DNA of 64,000 nt. Source: Blastococcus saxobsidens DD2 (lineage in GTDB: Bacteria; Actinomycetota; Actinomycetes; Mycobacteriales; Geodermatophilaceae). Positions 42,771-51,515 of the stretch are shown here, piece after piece; the first letter of the stretch is position 1; every line of letters begins with the position of its first letter. The position numbers and the translations under genes are program-made. The stretch covers positions 289,541-353,540 of the forward strand of contig NC_016943.1 of the NCBI RefSeq assembly GCF_000284015.1, in the 5' to 3' direction. The notes beneath the pieces were generated by a model. It was not told the origin of the DNA. It did not search any database and saw nothing but the letters and a program-made list of their open reading frames with translations.

Positions 42771-44204
42771 TCAGCGGAGCATCTGCTCCCGCGGCGCCGG
42801 TCGACCCCGGCTCGCGCTGCGGTGGCGGCGGAGCTCACGCAGGGTGGGCAGGCACAGCAGCGCGAGCACGAACGGGTAGGCGAGGACGCGTTGCCGCGCC
42901 AGGATCCCGAAGTTGCCGAAGGTCGAGAACACGTAGACGAAGGCCACCGTGTACGCCAGGCACAGCACGACGAACGGCCGGCCGGCACGGTAGGCCCAGA
43001 CCGTGCGCAGGCGGCCCCAGGAGGCGATGGCCAGCCCGAGGAGCAGGACGCCTTCGGCGGAGGTGAGCAGGGACTGCAGGTTGCCGGCCTCCCACGGGAA
43101 AGGACGGAAGAGCACGGTGAGGACAGCGGCGGGCAGGTCCAGCGGCGAGCGCACCGGCTGGGCGTCGAAGTTGGACCCGCCGGTCCCCGTGTTGCGTTCC
43201 GTCTCGGCGAGCACGGTCTCGACCGAACCGGCGGAGACGTCCTCCACGTCGAAGAACGCCGCCGCCTGCTGAGCGATCAGCGCACCGGCGGCCAGGAGCG
43301 CCACGAGGGTGACCGCGCGCGTCACCGGCGTGAGCACGGTGCGGCGCACGTCCCGGCGGAAGAGGAAGCCTGCGACGGTGGCCACAAAGATGAGTGCGGT
43401 CAGGTGGGGGCGCACCAGGGCAGAGCCGCCCAGTCCGAGCGCCAGTGGGAGCACAGCACCGCGCGTGCCCGTCAGGAGCCGTGCGGCACCCAGGGTTGCC
43501 ACGCCGAGGCACAGGCACATCCAGGCTTCTTTCCCGATCCCGGAGGGCCAGAAGATCATGGAGGGCAGCAGGAAGACGAGCAGCGCGTACCGCCGGTGAT
43601 TGCCCTCGGGCATGGCGGTTCGGAAAGCCCGGTAGAAGGCGTACAGGCCCCAGAAGCCGAGCCAGGCGAAGACCAGGTAGCCGCCGAGCAGCGTGGGGCC
43701 GGTGACCGTGTACACGATGCCGGTGAGCAGGATCAGGAAGCCGGTTCCGACCAGCGGCACCCCGAGATCGATGACGAACGAGCCCGAACGCAGTTGTTCG
43801 GCGACCGCCGCACCCTGGAGGTCGTATCGACTGGCGTCCGCGGCGCCGTCGTAGAGGACGAAGGCGACGGCCCAGCGTGCGAGCGCACCCAGGATCTTCA
43901 GGCCGAACGCGAACACGATGACGCGGCGCACCCACTGGTCTCTCTCGCGACGGAGCACTCCCGCGAGCAGCGGCCAGCTCACGGCCAGCAGGCCGGGGCC
44001 GACGACCAGCGCGCCCCAGACGTCGTAGGTGGAACGCGTCATGCCCGCGGCCAGCACGATGGCGTAGGCCGCGATCGCGGCCAGCCCCAGGCCGGCAGTC
44101 CAGCCGGCCGGCCGGATCCGTTCGAGCCGGCGGCCGAGCCGGGCAGCGAGGTGCCCGGCCGGGACCTGCTGGCCGACGGGGCCCGGCGAGGAGCGGTGCG
44201 CCAT
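42771..44204 (-). CDS. Polytopic membrane protein, probable polysaccharide polymerase
   Basis: 477 residues from ATG 44204. About ten to twelve membrane segments with a periplasmic loop (about residues 290-360, NTGTGGSNFDAQPVRSP) in the middle, as in Wzy/oligosaccharide repeat-unit polymerases. LPSMIFWPSGIGKEA is a conserved-looking loop known from EpsG/Wzy-like proteins. It would link repeat units after flipping. It follows the chain-length/kinase gene by 70 bp on the same strand. Individual sequence is too variable for a firm name. Confidence 0.75.
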   Translation of the reverse strand: MAHRSSPGPVGQQVPAGHLAARLGRRLERIRPAGWTAGLGLAAIAAYAIVLAAGMTRSTYDVWGALVVGPGLLAVSWPLLAGVLRRERDQWVRRVIVFAFGLKILGALARWAVAFVLYDGAADASRYDLQGAAVAEQLRSGSFVIDLGVPLVGTGFLILLTGIVYTVTGPTLLGGYLVFAWLGFWGLYAFYRAFRTAMPEGNHRRYALLVFLLPSMIFWPSGIGKEAWMCLCLGVATLGAARLLTGTRGAVLPLALGLGGSALVRPHLTALIFVATVAGFLFRRDVRRTVLTPVTRAVTLVALLAAGALIAQQAAAFFDVEDVSAGSVETVLAETERNTGTGGSNFDAQPVRSPLDLPAAVLTVLFRPFPWEAGNLQSLLTSAEGVLLLGLAIASWGRLRTVWAYRAGRPFVVLCLAYTVAFVYVFSTFGNFGILARQRVLAYPFVLALLCLPTLRELRRHRSASRGRPAPREQMLR

Positions 44205-44274
44205 TGCGGGGCCGACCGTCAGCGGGCCGGCGAGGACGCGGGCCGCACACCGGGGGCGCTGGTCGACCGCGGGT

Positions 44275-45729
44275 TCACGATTCCGCCCTGTGGGCGGAGG
44301 CGCCGGTGTCCCTCCGAGGGAACTCGGAGTTCGTGAGGGCACCGGAGCGGTGCGCGATCCGCTCGCCGAGGTTCCTCACGCTCGCGCGCCAGCCGATGAA
44401 GGCGGCACCGACGACCGGGACGCGGAGGCGGGCCAGCAGTTCGCTGGCCCGCTCGGCCTGGTCGCGCGTCACCCGTCCGCTCCGGCAGGTCACCAGCACG
44501 GTGTCCACGTAGGGCATCAAGTCCATGGCGTCGTTCCCGAGCAGCATGGGCGGGCTGTCGACGATGACGACGTCGGCCAGCCCGCGGGCGTCGGACAGCA
44601 GGCCGGCGATCCGCGTCGGCAGGGCGGGTGGCTGATCGATCATCGTTCCGGCCGGCACCATGCGGACGCCGTCGACGGCAGAGGGACGGCACAACGTGCG
44701 CAGCTCGTGCTCACCTTCCTCGGCATGGACCAGGTCCGACAGCCCCGGCCCGTTGATCACGTCGAGGTACCGATGCGCGTCCGGCCGGCGGAAGTCGAAG
44801 TCCAGGACGAGTGTCTGCTGGCCGCTCTCGGCCAGCGCGGCGGCGAGGTTGACCGCGGTCGTGGTCTTGCCCTCGCCCGCTCGCGCGCTGGTCACCAGGA
44901 TGATCTGCGGCCTGCCACGCTCGCTCGTCGGGCCGACCAGTTGATCGGCGTCGGCCGGGAGGAGCACCCGGCTGGGGATGAGCAGGACCGAGGACCGCAG
45001 GGACCGGAAGGCTTCGGCGGCCGTCGAAGCTGGATCGGTCTTGACGATGACCCCTCGGGACGATCGGGCCGACCGGGGCAGCCGCGGGACCTCCGCGAGC
45101 ACCGGCACCCGGTAGGCGCGCTGCACGTCGATGCGGTCGCGGACGCTCGTGTCGAAACGCTCCACGAGCAGCGCCAGTGCGCTGCCGAGGACGAGCCCCA
45201 CCACCAGGCCGAGCACGAGCCGGCCGCTCTGGGTCGTCGGCCCGCTCAGCAAGCTGTCGTCGTTCGGCAGCGGCGTGGCGCGCTCGAGGAGTTCGATCGG
45301 TGGAACGCCGGCAACGGCGCCGGTGGTCCGATCGGCGACCTCGGCGAGAGTCGCCTCTGCGAAGGTGTTCGCGATGAGAGCGGCCTGTTCGGGGTCGGTG
45401 GAGGTGGTGGAGATCTGCACCGCCCCGGTCTCTGCGTCGGGAGACACCTGCACCAGCGCGCTGAGCTCGGTGGGCTCGCCGGCGTAATCGAGCTGCTCAG
45501 CGACCGCGACGGGCACCGGTCCGGTCGTCACCAGGAGTGCGGTGAACTCCGGCCCCAGGGCCCCGTCGACGGGTTGCAGCAGGGTCGCCGTCGCCGTGTA
45601 GGAGCGGGCACCGAGCCCGGATGCCTCCGGCTGCACCAGGAGCAGCACGACGAGGGCGGAGAGCAGCCCCGACGCGAGGATGATCTTCCAACGGCGCCGC
45701 AGCACCTTCAGGTAGTCGGTGGACTCCAT
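44275..45729 (-). CDS. Polysaccharide co-polymerase with BY-kinase domain (Wzz-Wzc type)
   Basis: 484 residues. N-terminal Wzz domain with two membrane segments (about residues 15-33 and 172-192), and a cytoplasmic ATPase: Walker A SARAGEGKTTTAVNLA, Walker A' LVLDFDFRRPD, Walker B VVIVDSPPML. It regulates chain length and polymerase/export assembly. The usual C-terminal tyrosine cluster is missing: no Tyr follows the ATPase domain (tail TNSEFPRRDTGASAHRAES), so control by tyrosine phosphorylation is doubtful. A GAGGAG ribosome site precedes ATG 45729. Confidence 0.92.
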   Translation of the reverse strand: MESTDYLKVLRRRWKIILASGLLSALVVLLLVQPEASGLGARSYTATATLLQPVDGALGPEFTALLVTTGPVPVAVAEQLDYAGEPTELSALVQVSPDAETGAVQISTTSTDPEQAALIANTFAEATLAEVADRTTGAVAGVPPIELLERATPLPNDDSLLSGPTTQSGRLVLGLVVGLVLGSALALLVERFDTSVRDRIDVQRAYRVPVLAEVPRLPRSARSSRGVIVKTDPASTAAEAFRSLRSSVLLIPSRVLLPADADQLVGPTSERGRPQIILVTSARAGEGKTTTAVNLAAALAESGQQTLVLDFDFRRPDAHRYLDVINGPGLSDLVHAEEGEHELRTLCRPSAVDGVRMVPAGTMIDQPPALPTRIAGLLSDARGLADVVIVDSPPMLLGNDAMDLMPYVDTVLVTCRSGRVTRDQAERASELLARLRVPVVGAAFIGWRASVRNLGERIAHRSGALTNSEFPRRDTGASAHRAES

Positions 45730-46047
45730 GGCTCCTCGGTACCGTCCGGTGCTTGGCCCCCGCTCCGTTCCCCGCGGGTCGTCCCAGCCGACGCACCGCG
45801 ACGTCGGAGCAGGTTCGAACGGAAAATTACGTCACCGGGGCGTCTGCCAACACCCCAAGTCCCCGAATGAGTTGCGCGGCACCGCCCCCGGGCGAGCTGT
45901 AGCCCCCGACAACGCCGATGTCGGGCAGCGGATCCCCCGGTGGATAGTCACCACCGGCACCGACGCGTGGACGTCCCCGGGGGCGCAGGACGGGCCGCCG
46001 CCCGCAGCCGTACCGGGCGCCATCGGCGGCGCAGCGTGCGACGCGGC
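45730..46047. other. Intergenic region between the BY-kinase and GNAT genes
   Basis: 318 bp with no gene. It holds the kinase promoter (AT-rich at about 45818-45830) and a hairpin CCCGACA (45905-45911) / TGTCGGG (45919-45925), a candidate terminator for the asnB-GNAT transcript. Confidence 0.5.
45905..45925 (-). terminator. Candidate terminator downstream of the GNAT gene
   Basis: A perfect 7-bp stem with a 7-nt loop about 123 nt after the GNAT stop on the reverse strand. No U-run. Confidence 0.35.
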
Positions 46048-47013
46048 TCAGAACAGCTCGACATCCCCCAGCGCCAGGCTCAAGCCGCCTGCCTCCGGGG
46101 GTGCGGCCGCGATCTCCCGCACGGTCAGCTGGGGCCCGACCTTCGGGACGGGCACCCCGACGGCGCCCGATGCCTGCGGCAGTGCGAGCACGTGGGTGGC
46201 CCCGGTGGACCGGGCGACCTCCAGGGTGAGGCGGATGCCCTGCCGGCGGCTGGGGGCGAACGAGTCGAGGACGGCGGCCTCCACCGCGGAGCCGCGCCGC
46301 CGAACGCGCACCACGCCGACCCCCTCGCGCGGATCACGGCCCAGCCGGACGACGCGGTAGTGCAGGTCGGGAAGGCCCGCGTATCGCCAGCGGAGGTACC
46401 CGGCCGACCGGCGCGTGGTGAGCTGGGCGCTCGGCCGGTCCAGGAGCCCGATGACGTCGTCGTCCAGGCCGTCCCCCGCCGGCTGCCCGGCGCTCGACGG
46501 CAAGGAGCCCAGGTCGGCGGGACGCCGGTTCCGGGCCATCGCAGCCCACCCGGCGGCGCCGTTGCCCCACGCGGCGACGGGCAGCCGGCCCCTCGGCTGC
46601 CATCCCATCGACAGGTAGCCGGGGCGGGAGAGGTCATTCGGGGTGTTGAAAACGAAGTCGACCCCTTCCCGCGCCATGTCGTCGAGCGCCTGGAGCGTCA
46701 GGCGGCGGAACAGCCCCTGCCCGCGGAACTCGCGGTCGGTCACGGTGTCGACGGCTCGGACCGCAGCCTGTGCCCCTCCAGCGGGCGTCACGAACTGCCA
46801 GCGCAGGAAGATACGGACGGCCACGATCCGATCGCCCTGGGCTGCCACCCACCTCGGGGACGGCCCAAAGGGGTTGCCTTCGTGCTTCCAGTCCCACATG
46901 CGGGCGGCGTGGCCGCCGTCGCCCCAGCCCATCTCCCTCGCGACCAGCTGTCGGATCCCGGCGTCATCGAGTGCCGTCGCCCTGCGCAGGACGAGCGGGT
47001 CAGGCTGCGTCAT
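46048..47013 (-). CDS. GNAT-family acetyltransferase (polysaccharide-associated, copy 1)
   Basis: 321 residues. GNAT core: RRATALDDAGIRQLVAREMG, then WDWKHEGNPFGPSPRWVAAQ, a TDREFRGQGLFRRLT acetyl-CoA pyrophosphate-binding loop, and NTPNDLSRPGYLSMGW. Similar in layout to the protein at 61933-62841. It probably acylates a sugar or amino group of the polymer or its precursor. Its ATG overlaps the asnB stop (ATGA). Confidence 0.87.
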   Translation of the reverse strand: MTQPDPLVLRRATALDDAGIRQLVAREMGWGDGGHAARMWDWKHEGNPFGPSPRWVAAQGDRIVAVRIFLRWQFVTPAGGAQAAVRAVDTVTDREFRGQGLFRRLTLQALDDMAREGVDFVFNTPNDLSRPGYLSMGWQPRGRLPVAAWGNGAAGWAAMARNRRPADLGSLPSSAGQPAGDGLDDDVIGLLDRPSAQLTTRRSAGYLRWRYAGLPDLHYRVVRLGRDPREGVGVVRVRRRGSAVEAAVLDSFAPSRRQGIRLTLEVARSTGATHVLALPQASGAVGVPVPKVGPQLTVREIAAAPPEAGGLSLALGDVELF

Positions 47014-48926
47014 CCCACGACGTCCTTCTGCTCGGCCAGCCACGACTGCAGCATCACGACGGACCAGAGGCGGTACGTGTGGTCCGCGCGCCCCGCCAGG
47101 TGTGCCCGCCAGGCCCGCTGCACCGGCTGGGGGTCGATGATCCCGGATCCGGCCAGGGCCTCGGGCGACAGTCGTTCCTCCGCCCACCCGCGGAGGGGCC
47201 CGGTGAGCCAGCGCCCCACGGGTGGGTCGAATCCGGCCTTCGGCCGGTCGATCATGTCGGCCGGCAGGTGCCGGCTCAGCACCTCCCGTAGGACCCACTT
47301 GCCTCGACCGTCACGAACCATCGCCTCGGTCGGCAGCCGCCACGACCACTCCACCAACCGGTGGTCGAGGAGCGGGACCCTGGCCTCGAGGCCGACCGAC
47401 ATCGTGGCCCGGTCGACCTTGGTCAGCATGTCGTCGGGGAGCGTCACGGCCTGGTCCCTCAGCATGAGCCCCCGGAGAGATGGCTCCGGGGCCCTGGCCG
47501 GCGTCGGACCGGCACCCAGGATCGGTGGCTGCGGCCAGATCGCCGCGAGACTCATCCACGCGTCGCCGAGGTCCCGGCTGCCGAGGACATCCGCCGCCCG
47601 GTGCGCCTTGCTGCCGAGATCCGGGATCGTCGCGAGGCGGGGGAGCACCCGCGTGCCGAGACGCTGCCATGCCCGGGGGGGAACGGCTCGGACACCTCGT
47701 GCTGCGGCGACACGGAGCACGTGCGGCACTCGAGCGGCGGAGATGACGACCCGCTGCGCCGCGACGTACCGGTTGTAGCCGCCGAACAGCTCGTCGCCGC
47801 CATCCCCGCTCAGGGCGACGGTGGCGTACTCACGTGTGGCGCGCGCCAGGGCGAGGAGCGCCAGGGCGGAGGGGTCGGCGAAGGGCTCGTCGTACACGCG
47901 ACCGAGGTCGTCCACGCCCCGCATGACGTCCTGCGGTCGAAGCCTCACGGTCGTGTGGTCGGTGCCGAGGTGGCGTGCCACCTCCCCGGCTGCATCCGAC
48001 TCGTCGAGGTCCCCGCCCCCCGCCATCCCGACGGTGAAGGTCCGGATCGACTGCCCCGTGGACGTGGCCAAGGCGGTCACCAGGGCGGAGTCGATCCCGC
48101 CGGACAAGAAGGTCCCCAGGGGGACGTCGGACTCCAGGCGCAGGGAGACCGCGTCCGTGAGGAGCTCCTCGGTCCGCTCGACCAGCTCCTCCTCGGACCC
48201 CGTGAACGGGTCTGCAGAGCCGGCGAGCGCAACGGAGGAGATGCTCCAGTACGGTCCCAGACGTGGTTGCGCATCGCCGTGCCGGAAGCGCAGCACGTGG
48301 CCCGGCTCCAGACGGTGCACGCCCTTCCAGACGCTCGCGGCGCCCGGCACGAACGACCAGTGCAGCATCTCGGCGAGCACGTCCCGGTCCAGCTCCCGGT
48401 CGACGATCGGCAGCTGGACGAGGGAACGCACTTCCGACCCGAAAGCCAGGACGCCGCGCTGATGGGTCCAGTACAGCGGCTTCTCGCCGAGACGATCTCG
48501 GGCCAGGATGAGGGTCCGCTCCTGGCGATCCCAGACGGCGAGGGCAAACATGCCGTTCACCTGCGACAGCGTCTCTTCCGGACCCCACGTGGCCCAAGCC
48601 TCCAGGAGTACCTCCGTATCCGAGTGCCCCCGGAAGGTGACACCCTCGGAGGCCAACTGCTTGGCCAGGGCGCGGAAGTTGTAGATCATCCCGTTGAAGA
48701 CGAGGACATGGCGGCCGTTCCGGGAGGTCATAGGCTGATGACCAGCAGGCGAGAGATCCACGACGGCGAGCCGCCGGTGTCCCAGGCCGACTCGGTCGTC
48801 GAGGAACACGCCCTGGTCGTCGGGACCACGGTGGGTGACCGAGCTGACCATGGTGCCGAGGTGGTGCCGCATGGCCTCGGTGGTCAGGACGCCGTCGAAG
48901 TCGAGCAACCCCACGATGCCGCACAC
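47010..48926 (-). CDS. Asparagine synthase, glutamine-hydrolysing (AsnB type)
   Basis: 638 residues from GTG 48926, with AGGAGG 6 nt upstream. N-terminal glutaminase with Cys2 (MCGIVGLLDFDG), RLAVVDLSPAGHQPM and NGMIYNFR; C-terminal synthetase with the ATP pyrophosphatase loop LSGGIDSALVTAL and SGDGGDELFGGYNRY. In polysaccharide loci such proteins amidate a uronic acid or similar group rather than make asparagine. It is complete, so a classical AsnB reaction is also possible. Coupled to the GNAT gene downstream; divergent from the GT4 gene. Confidence 0.94.
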   Translation of the reverse strand: MCGIVGLLDFDGVLTTEAMRHHLGTMVSSVTHRGPDDQGVFLDDRVGLGHRRLAVVDLSPAGHQPMTSRNGRHVLVFNGMIYNFRALAKQLASEGVTFRGHSDTEVLLEAWATWGPEETLSQVNGMFALAVWDRQERTLILARDRLGEKPLYWTHQRGVLAFGSEVRSLVQLPIVDRELDRDVLAEMLHWSFVPGAASVWKGVHRLEPGHVLRFRHGDAQPRLGPYWSISSVALAGSADPFTGSEEELVERTEELLTDAVSLRLESDVPLGTFLSGGIDSALVTALATSTGQSIRTFTVGMAGGGDLDESDAAGEVARHLGTDHTTVRLRPQDVMRGVDDLGRVYDEPFADPSALALLALARATREYATVALSGDGGDELFGGYNRYVAAQRVVISAARVPHVLRVAAARGVRAVPPRAWQRLGTRVLPRLATIPDLGSKAHRAADVLGSRDLGDAWMSLAAIWPQPPILGAGPTPARAPEPSLRGLMLRDQAVTLPDDMLTKVDRATMSVGLEARVPLLDHRLVEWSWRLPTEAMVRDGRGKWVLREVLSRHLPADMIDRPKAGFDPPVGRWLTGPLRGWAEERLSPEALAGSGIIDPQPVQRAWRAHLAGRADHTYRLWSVVMLQSWLAEQKDVVG

Positions 48927-48992
48927 GGCAAGCCTCCTACGAGTCCCGGACCAGAGCCCCGGACCACCCTAGCCGTCAGTGACGCATCGCCC

Positions 48993-50231
48993 GTGCCTGG
49001 AGAACGCGTCCGGGTCCTGTGGGTGATCAAGGGTCTGGGGGCCGGGGGTGCGGAGCGGCTGCTCGTATCGCTCGCGAGGGTCTCGGACAGGAGGAGGTTC
49101 CACCTGACGGTCGCGTACGTGCTGCCGCACAAGGATGCACTCGTCAGCGAACTGGCCGCCGCCGGCGTGGAGGTGGTCCCCCTCCTGACGGAGGCGCCGC
49201 GGGGCGCGCTGCGCCGCAACGTCGCGTGGGCGCGGAAGCTGCGCCAGCTCCTGAAGCGCGGCGACTACGACGTGGTCCACACCCACTCCCCGGTCGTCGC
49301 GGGCGTGACCCGGCTGCTCAGGCTCACCCTCGGGAAGAGGACGCGGCCGGCCATGGTCTCGACCGAGCACAACAGCTGGAACTCCTACGTGCCTGCGACG
49401 CGCTGGCTTAACGCCGTGCTCCACAGGAGAGACGATCTCCGCTTCGCGGTGTCCACCGAGTGCCGCAACTCGATGTGGCGTCGGTGGCGCCCGGAAGTCG
49501 AAGTACTGGCGCACGGAGTCGTGCTTGAGGACTACACCACGGCGCCCGGCCGCCGCGAGGAGGTGCGAAAGGAGTTGGGCATCGATCCCGCCGGCATCGT
49601 CATCTGCACCGTGGCGAACCTGCGGCGGGAGAAGGGCTACCCCGAGCTGCTGGACGCTGCCGCAGTCATCACGCAGGCCGACTCCCGGGCCGTGTTCCTC
49701 GCGGCCGGTCAGGGCGCGCTGGCGGACATGTTGCACCGGGAGCACGAACGGCTCCGCCTCGGCAACCGGTTCCGGTTCCTGGGGCAGGTCGACGACGTGC
49801 CCAACTTGCTGACAGCGGCCGACATCTTCGTGCTGCCCTCGCGCTACGAGGGTCAGCCGATCGCGATCATGGAAGCGCTGTGCGTGGGTCTTCCCGTGGT
49901 CGCCACCAGGGTCGGCGGGATACCGGAGCAGGTGCGGCACGGCGTCGAGGGGCTCCTGGTCCCCCCGCGCGACACGCACGCCCTGGTGGCGGCGCTGACC
50001 ACGTTGATCGAGGACGAGGAGCGTCGACGACGGATGGGGCTCGCGGCGCGCGACCGTGGGCAGGCGTTCGACATCCGACTCGCCTGCCGGCGGCTGGAGA
50101 GGGGGTACATGGAACTGGCGTACGGGCGGGCGACGGTGCACGGACCCGGCCGCCAGGGTGCTCCCCGGATCCTGCGACCACGGGGGGCTGCTGCGTCGTT
50201 CCGCCGGCTGCGGGATCGCGCGCGGCGCTGA
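48993..50231 (+). CDS. Glycosyltransferase, GT4 type
   Basis: 412 residues from GTG 48993 (GTG 49021 possible). VLWVIKGLGAGGAERLLVSLARV is a textbook N-terminus; VSTEHNSWNSY lies in the acceptor domain, and the donor domain has TVANLRREKGYPELLDA, VLPSRYEGQPIAIMEALCVGLPVV with the EX7E motif. Retaining transferase for a repeat-unit sugar. The C-terminal about 45 residues are basic and may associate with the membrane. Confidence 0.92.
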   Translation: MPGERVRVLWVIKGLGAGGAERLLVSLARVSDRRRFHLTVAYVLPHKDALVSELAAAGVEVVPLLTEAPRGALRRNVAWARKLRQLLKRGDYDVVHTHSPVVAGVTRLLRLTLGKRTRPAMVSTEHNSWNSYVPATRWLNAVLHRRDDLRFAVSTECRNSMWRRWRPEVEVLAHGVVLEDYTTAPGRREEVRKELGIDPAGIVICTVANLRREKGYPELLDAAAVITQADSRAVFLAAGQGALADMLHREHERLRLGNRFRFLGQVDDVPNLLTAADIFVLPSRYEGQPIAIMEALCVGLPVVATRVGGIPEQVRHGVEGLLVPPRDTHALVAALTTLIEDEERRRRMGLAARDRGQAFDIRLACRRLERGYMELAYGRATVHGPGRQGAPRILRPRGAAASFRRLRDRARR

Positions 50232-50253
50232 CGGTTCGGCAGGGGGTGGAGCG

Positions 50254-51222
50254 CTACCGACGCTTCGCGGACGGGCCCTGGAGCCAGCCGGGTCGACGCA
50301 GGCGCAGGCTGCTGTCCGACGGTGTGCGATGGCCACGGCGGTACGGAGACGTCTGGGTCGAGGACTGCCAACCCTCCGCCCAGACCGACAGAGCCGTGAC
50401 GTCGGCGAGTGCGAAGCGTCGCCACACGGAGGTCACGGCCCGCGCGAGGAGCGCGTGGGCGTTCCAGACCTTCGACAGGTGCATGAGCCGAGGCTGCAGC
50501 CACTCGCCGAACAACACCAGCTCCGCGAGGTCACGGTGCGCGACGAGCGACGATGAGCCGGCCACCACCATCCCGCAGGCGTGCAGCAGCCGCTCCTCAT
50601 CGGCCAACGTCCGCAGGCTCCGGCCACCGAGCCGGAACTCGCGTCCCTCGCCCCAGAGGCCGGCCGGGTCGACCTCCACCCCGGGGACGGGCATCGGGAG
50701 GGCGTCGTGCAGGTCGAGCCGGAGTCCGGTGGGTCCGGTGAGCGTGGTGCCGGGTACGGCCGCCGCGTCCGACGGCCGCTCCGTCCAGCCGGTGCCCCGG
50801 AGCAGTTCGGTCGCGTCCGGGAGTTGCGGTGGTTGCACCAGGAGGCTGAGCCGGTGGAAGGGCCGCATCGCCGGGTCGCGGTACTGCAGCTGCGCTGCAG
50901 CGGTGCCCCCCAGTACCCGGAACGGGACGCCCGCCTGGTCCAGCAGCTCAGCCACCGAGAGCAGCGCGTGCTCGAGCCGCAGGCAGGTGGCCATGTCCTG
51001 CGTGTGCGTCTCTGCCAGCGCAGCCGTGGCCGCCGGTGGCAGGACCAGCTCCTCGCGCTGGACCGTACCGAGCAGAAGGCCCGCGAGCCGGTGTGGCCGC
51101 ACGGCCGCGACCAGGTCTCCTGCCAGCGGCTCGTGGATCTCCCGCTGGGGGAGCTCCCGGAGCGATCCTGGCAGCCCCGCGGCGGCCACCGCGGTCAGGA
51201 CGTCGTCGGGCGGGGGGCTCAC
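50254..51222 (-). CDS. Nucleotidyltransferase-like protein (PF14907 type)
   Basis: 322 residues from GTG 51222, overlapping the PqqD-like stop. VPFRVLGGTAAAQLQYRDPAMRPFHRLSLLV is the nucleotidyltransferase-like core (GGTA, then paired acidic residues replaced by RLSLLV), LHDALPMPVPGVEVDP and a C-terminal helical part follow. The family occurs beside PqqD-like proteins in polysaccharide and peptide-modification loci. The expected DxD is not clear, so catalysis is uncertain. Confidence 0.78.
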   Translation of the reverse strand: MSPPPDDVLTAVAAAGLPGSLRELPQREIHEPLAGDLVAAVRPHRLAGLLLGTVQREELVLPPAATAALAETHTQDMATCLRLEHALLSVAELLDQAGVPFRVLGGTAAAQLQYRDPAMRPFHRLSLLVQPPQLPDATELLRGTGWTERPSDAAAVPGTTLTGPTGLRLDLHDALPMPVPGVEVDPAGLWGEGREFRLGGRSLRTLADEERLLHACGMVVAGSSSLVAHRDLAELVLFGEWLQPRLMHLSKVWNAHALLARAVTSVWRRFALADVTALSVWAEGWQSSTQTSPYRRGHRTPSDSSLRLRRPGWLQGPSAKRR

Positions 51223-51515
51223 TCCGGGACGACCTCGAGAGACCGGCACCGTTCGAGGTCGGCCAGGGCGCCGAGCACCTCGGCCTCGACATCGCTGCGG
51301 TCCCGCCCCGTCGCCGCCGACTGGTGCTCGACCAGGTCGTCGATCGGCACGTCGCCCACGAGCTGCGACCACACCCGGGCGCCCGCGCCGGTGACTGGAA
51401 CCAGCCGCCCCTCGGAGCGCAGCAGGTAACCGGTTGCGGTGGAGCGGAACAACAGGCCGGGCCGCCGCCGGACGACCGCGCCGGCCCTGATCCCCGGGCC
51501 GTGGTCGCCGGTCAC
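51219..51515 (-). CDS. PqqD-like peptide-recognition (RRE) protein
   Basis: 98 residues from GTG 51515. Contains the PqqD winged-helix pattern: RRRPGLLFRSTATGYLLR, GARVWSQLVGDVPIDDLVE, then VEAEVLGALADLERCRSLE. PqqD domains bind leader peptides in RiPP pathways, but in exopolysaccharide loci stand-alone copies accompany nucleotidyltransferase-like and AsnB proteins with unknown roles. Its start overlaps the dehydrogenase stop and its stop overlaps the nucleotidyltransferase start. Confidence 0.88.
   Translation of the reverse strand: MTGDHGPGIRAGAVVRRRPGLLFRSTATGYLLRSEGRLVPVTGAGARVWSQLVGDVPIDDLVEHQSAATGRDRSDVEAEVLGALADLERCRSLEVVPE

Noticed and set aside
45812-45820. GGTTCGAAC as the T-loop of a tRNA, possibly tRNA-Sec
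   Set aside because: No matching acceptor, D or anticodon stems around it.
47010-51515. Lasso-peptide gene cluster (PqqD + AsnB)
   Set aside because: No transglutaminase-like B2 protease and no precursor seen, AsnB has a complete glutaminase domain, and all neighbours are polysaccharide genes.
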